This document shows positions 62,660-64,000 of a stretch of DNA of 64,000 nucleotides, in pieces. Location: contig NC_009092.1 of the NCBI RefSeq assembly GCF_000016065.1, positions 3,100,001-3,164,000 of the forward strand, given 5' to 3'. Positions within the stretch are counted from its first letter, which is position 1, and every line of letters starts with the position of its first letter. The notes under the pieces were generated by a model, which worked only from the letters and a program-made list of their open reading frames with translations, ran no database searches and was not told the DNA's origin. The DNA comes from Shewanella loihica PV-4 (GTDB lineage: Bacteria > Pseudomonadota > Gammaproteobacteria > Enterobacterales > Shewanellaceae). Made by a program: the position numbers and the translations under genes.

Positions 62660-63445
62660 TTACTTGCCTTGCCACACAGGATCGCGTTTCTCGGCAAAGG
62701 CCGCCGGACCTTCCAGCGCATCTTCAGAGTGCAGCACGCTTGGATAGTGCTTCAGCTGTCCGCCACGGATATGGGCATAGCCTTGCTCGACAGACAGCTC
62801 GCCGGTCTCGCGATAGATCTCCTTGATGGCCGCCAGGGCAAGTGGTGCGCTCTGGCTGATCTCGTTTGCCAACTCACGAGCCGTCTCCATCAGTGCTTCT
62901 TGCTCAACCACACGGTTGACCACACCCCAGCGCAATGCCTCCTGGGCGTCCATGCTGCGGCCCGTCATCATCAACTCGTTAACGATAGGGGCTGGCAGCA
63001 ACTTAGGCAGGCGCAGCATACCGCCGCTGTCTGGCACTATGCCTAACTTGGCCTCTGGCAGCGCGAAGCTAGCGTTGTCGGCGCACACAATCAGATCAGC
63101 CGCCAGAGCAAGCTCGAAACCGCCACCGAAGGCATAGCCATTGACCGCGGCGATCACCGGCTTGTCGAGATCGAACAGTTCGGTCAAACCGGCAAAGCCG
63201 CCCGGGCCGAAGTCTGCATCTGGTGCCTCTCCCTCTGCCGCCGCCTTGAGATCCCAACCCGCAGAGAAGAAACGCGCACCGGCACCGGTAATGATGGCGA
63301 CCCTTAGCTCGGGATCGTCACGAAATGCCAAGAAGACTTCTCCCATCTCGTAACTGGTTTTTGCATCGATGGCATTGGCCTTAGGTCGGTCTAAAACGAT
63401 CTCTAAGATGCTGCCATTACGGGTCACGTGTAATGATTCGCTCAT
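62660..63445 (-). CDS. caiD: Crotonobetainyl-CoA hydratase
   Basis: Crotonase-fold enzyme that interconverts crotonobetainyl-CoA and L-carnitinyl-CoA. The N-terminus [20 protein letters not shown], the middle [20 protein letters not shown] and the C-terminal [20 protein letters not shown] are nearly identical to E. coli CaiD as I recall it, and the length (261) agrees. The oxyanion loop [10 protein letters not shown] and the acidic residue in [13 protein letters not shown] are in place. caiC is upstream on the same strand, as in E. coli. Confidence 0.95.
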   Translation of the reverse strand: MSESLHVTRNGSILEIVLDRPKANAIDAKTSYEMGEVFLAFRDDPELRVAIITGAGARFFSAGWDLKAAAEGEAPDADFGPGGFAGLTELFDLDKPVIAAVNGYAFGGGFELALAADLIVCADNASFALPEAKLGIVPDSGGMLRLPKLLPAPIVNELMMTGRSMDAQEALRWGVVNRVVEQEALMETARELANEISQSAPLALAAIKEIYRETGELSVEQGYAHIRGGQLKHYPSVLHSEDALEGPAAFAEKRDPVWQGK

Positions 63446-63502
63446 GTTACTACTCCATTGAAGTTATCGCGTGATAACGGAAAATTTGTACGGCTCGGTG
63501 CC

Positions 63503-64000
63503 TCAACGGGTCTCGAGCAGTTTCTTATCGACTTTGCAGGTGCAGGTACGAGGAAAAGCCTCACGGATCTCCACGTAACTGGGCACCTTAAACTTGGCCA
63601 TGTTGGCGCTACAAAACGCCAAGATCTCCTCGACGGTCAGTGACATGCCGGGGGCAAATATGACGAATGCCTTGACGGCCTGATCGCGAATGGGATCGGC
63701 CACACCTATGACGGCGGCATCCTGAATGGCGGGGTGTGACATCAGCACGTTCTCCACCTCGGTGCTGGAGATGTTCTCGCCCGAGCGCTTGATCATGTTG
63801 CTCTTGCGATCGACGAAGTAGAACAGTCCCCGCTCATCCACATAGGCCTTGTCCCCTGTGATGAGCCAGCCATCGCGGCGCAGCACCGCCTCGGTCGCCT
63901 GTGGATCCTGGTAATACTCTTTAAACAGGCTGCGGCCAGGCACGCCCTTGACCCAGAGATCGCCCACCACGTTGGGCGGCACTTCCCGACCGGTCTCATC
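63503..64000 (-). CDS. caiC: Carnitine/crotonobetaine-CoA ligase, C-terminal part
   Basis: Adenylate-forming ligase that activates carnitine or crotonobetaine. The 165 visible residues are the C-terminus: GDLWVKGVPGRSLFKEYYQD, the hinge GDKAYVDERGLFYFVDRKSN, and the catalytic C-terminal lysine region TCTCKVDKKLLETR. The mobile C-domain motif IKRSGENISSTEVENVL is typical of the AMP-ligase class. The N-terminal two-thirds (about 350 residues) lie beyond the window. It sits 57 bp upstream of caiD in the same direction. Confidence 0.9.
   Translation of the reverse strand, partial: DETGREVPPNVVGDLWVKGVPGRSLFKEYYQDPQATEAVLRRDGWLITGDKAYVDERGLFYFVDRKSNMIKRSGENISSTEVENVLMSHPAIQDAAVIGVADPIRDQAVKAFVIFAPGMSLTVEEILAFCSANMAKFKVPSYVEIREAFPRTCTCKVDKKLLETR

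Noticed and set aside
1..64000. tRNA, rRNA or prophage genes
   Set aside because: None seen on reading both strands; a tRNAscan or phage search was not possible here.

Overview
The window is chromosomal DNA from a marine gammaproteobacterium, very probably a Shewanella. The evidence is the conserved core order (rpsB-tsf-pyrH-frr-uppS-cdsA-dxr-rseP-bamA-skp facing map-glnD-dapD), several small families typical of Shewanella and Vibrio (DUF3718, DUF3549, DUF3301, DUF2789, DUF3192, DUF2310), and a complete pfa polyunsaturated fatty acid synthase locus. The species cannot be fixed from the sequence alone. No rRNA, tRNA, CRISPR array, prophage or intact insertion sequence was seen.

Region 1 (1-15.6 kb) is housekeeping. 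A long minus-strand series runs from rpsB to skp and covers translation (S2, EF-Ts, RRF), UMP kinase, isoprenoid and lipid precursors (Dxr, UppS, CdsA) and outer-membrane biogenesis (RseP, BamA, Skp). It is cut by three hairpin terminators. The divergent plus-strand map-glnD-dapD group ends at a strong terminator.

Region 2 (15.6-29.6 kb) holds mixed core genes: purU, an EIIBC-type PTS permease overlapping a flavodoxin (mioC-like), truC-yqcC, syd, queF, a porin and conserved small proteins. The 1.75 kb stretch at 21.5-23.26 kb has no convincing protein gene. It holds a 162-bp palindromic MITE-like repeat and, on the minus strand, two tandem CsrB-type regulatory RNAs. Each RNA carries about 27-29 GGA motifs, many in hairpin loops, ends in a Rho-independent terminator, and is preceded by a UvrY/GacA-like 18-bp palindrome about 180 bp upstream of its likely start.

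Region 3 (29.7-57.8 kb) is the PUFA locus. pfaE (phosphopantetheinyl transferase) is on the minus strand. It is followed by a five-gene envelope cassette (beta-barrel protein, LolD-like ATPase, two FtsX/LolC-type permeases, LolA-like periplasmic protein), a cupin and an EF-G paralogue. Then pfaR-pfaA-pfaB-pfaC-pfaD run on the plus strand with overlapping start/stop codons, except for a 134-bp gap before pfaD. PfaA carries KS, AT, five tandem ACPs, KR and a PKS-type DH. PfaB carries an AT. PfaC carries KS, a chain-length-factor-like KS lacking the active cysteine, and two FabA-type DHs. PfaD is the enoyl reductase. PfaE would activate the five ACPs. The likely product is EPA, by analogy with other Shewanella.

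Region 4 (57.9-64 kb) is on the minus strand: a penicillin-acylase-family Ntn hydrolase, a LysR regulator, an HSL-family esterase, and the carnitine genes caiD and caiC (cut by the window end).
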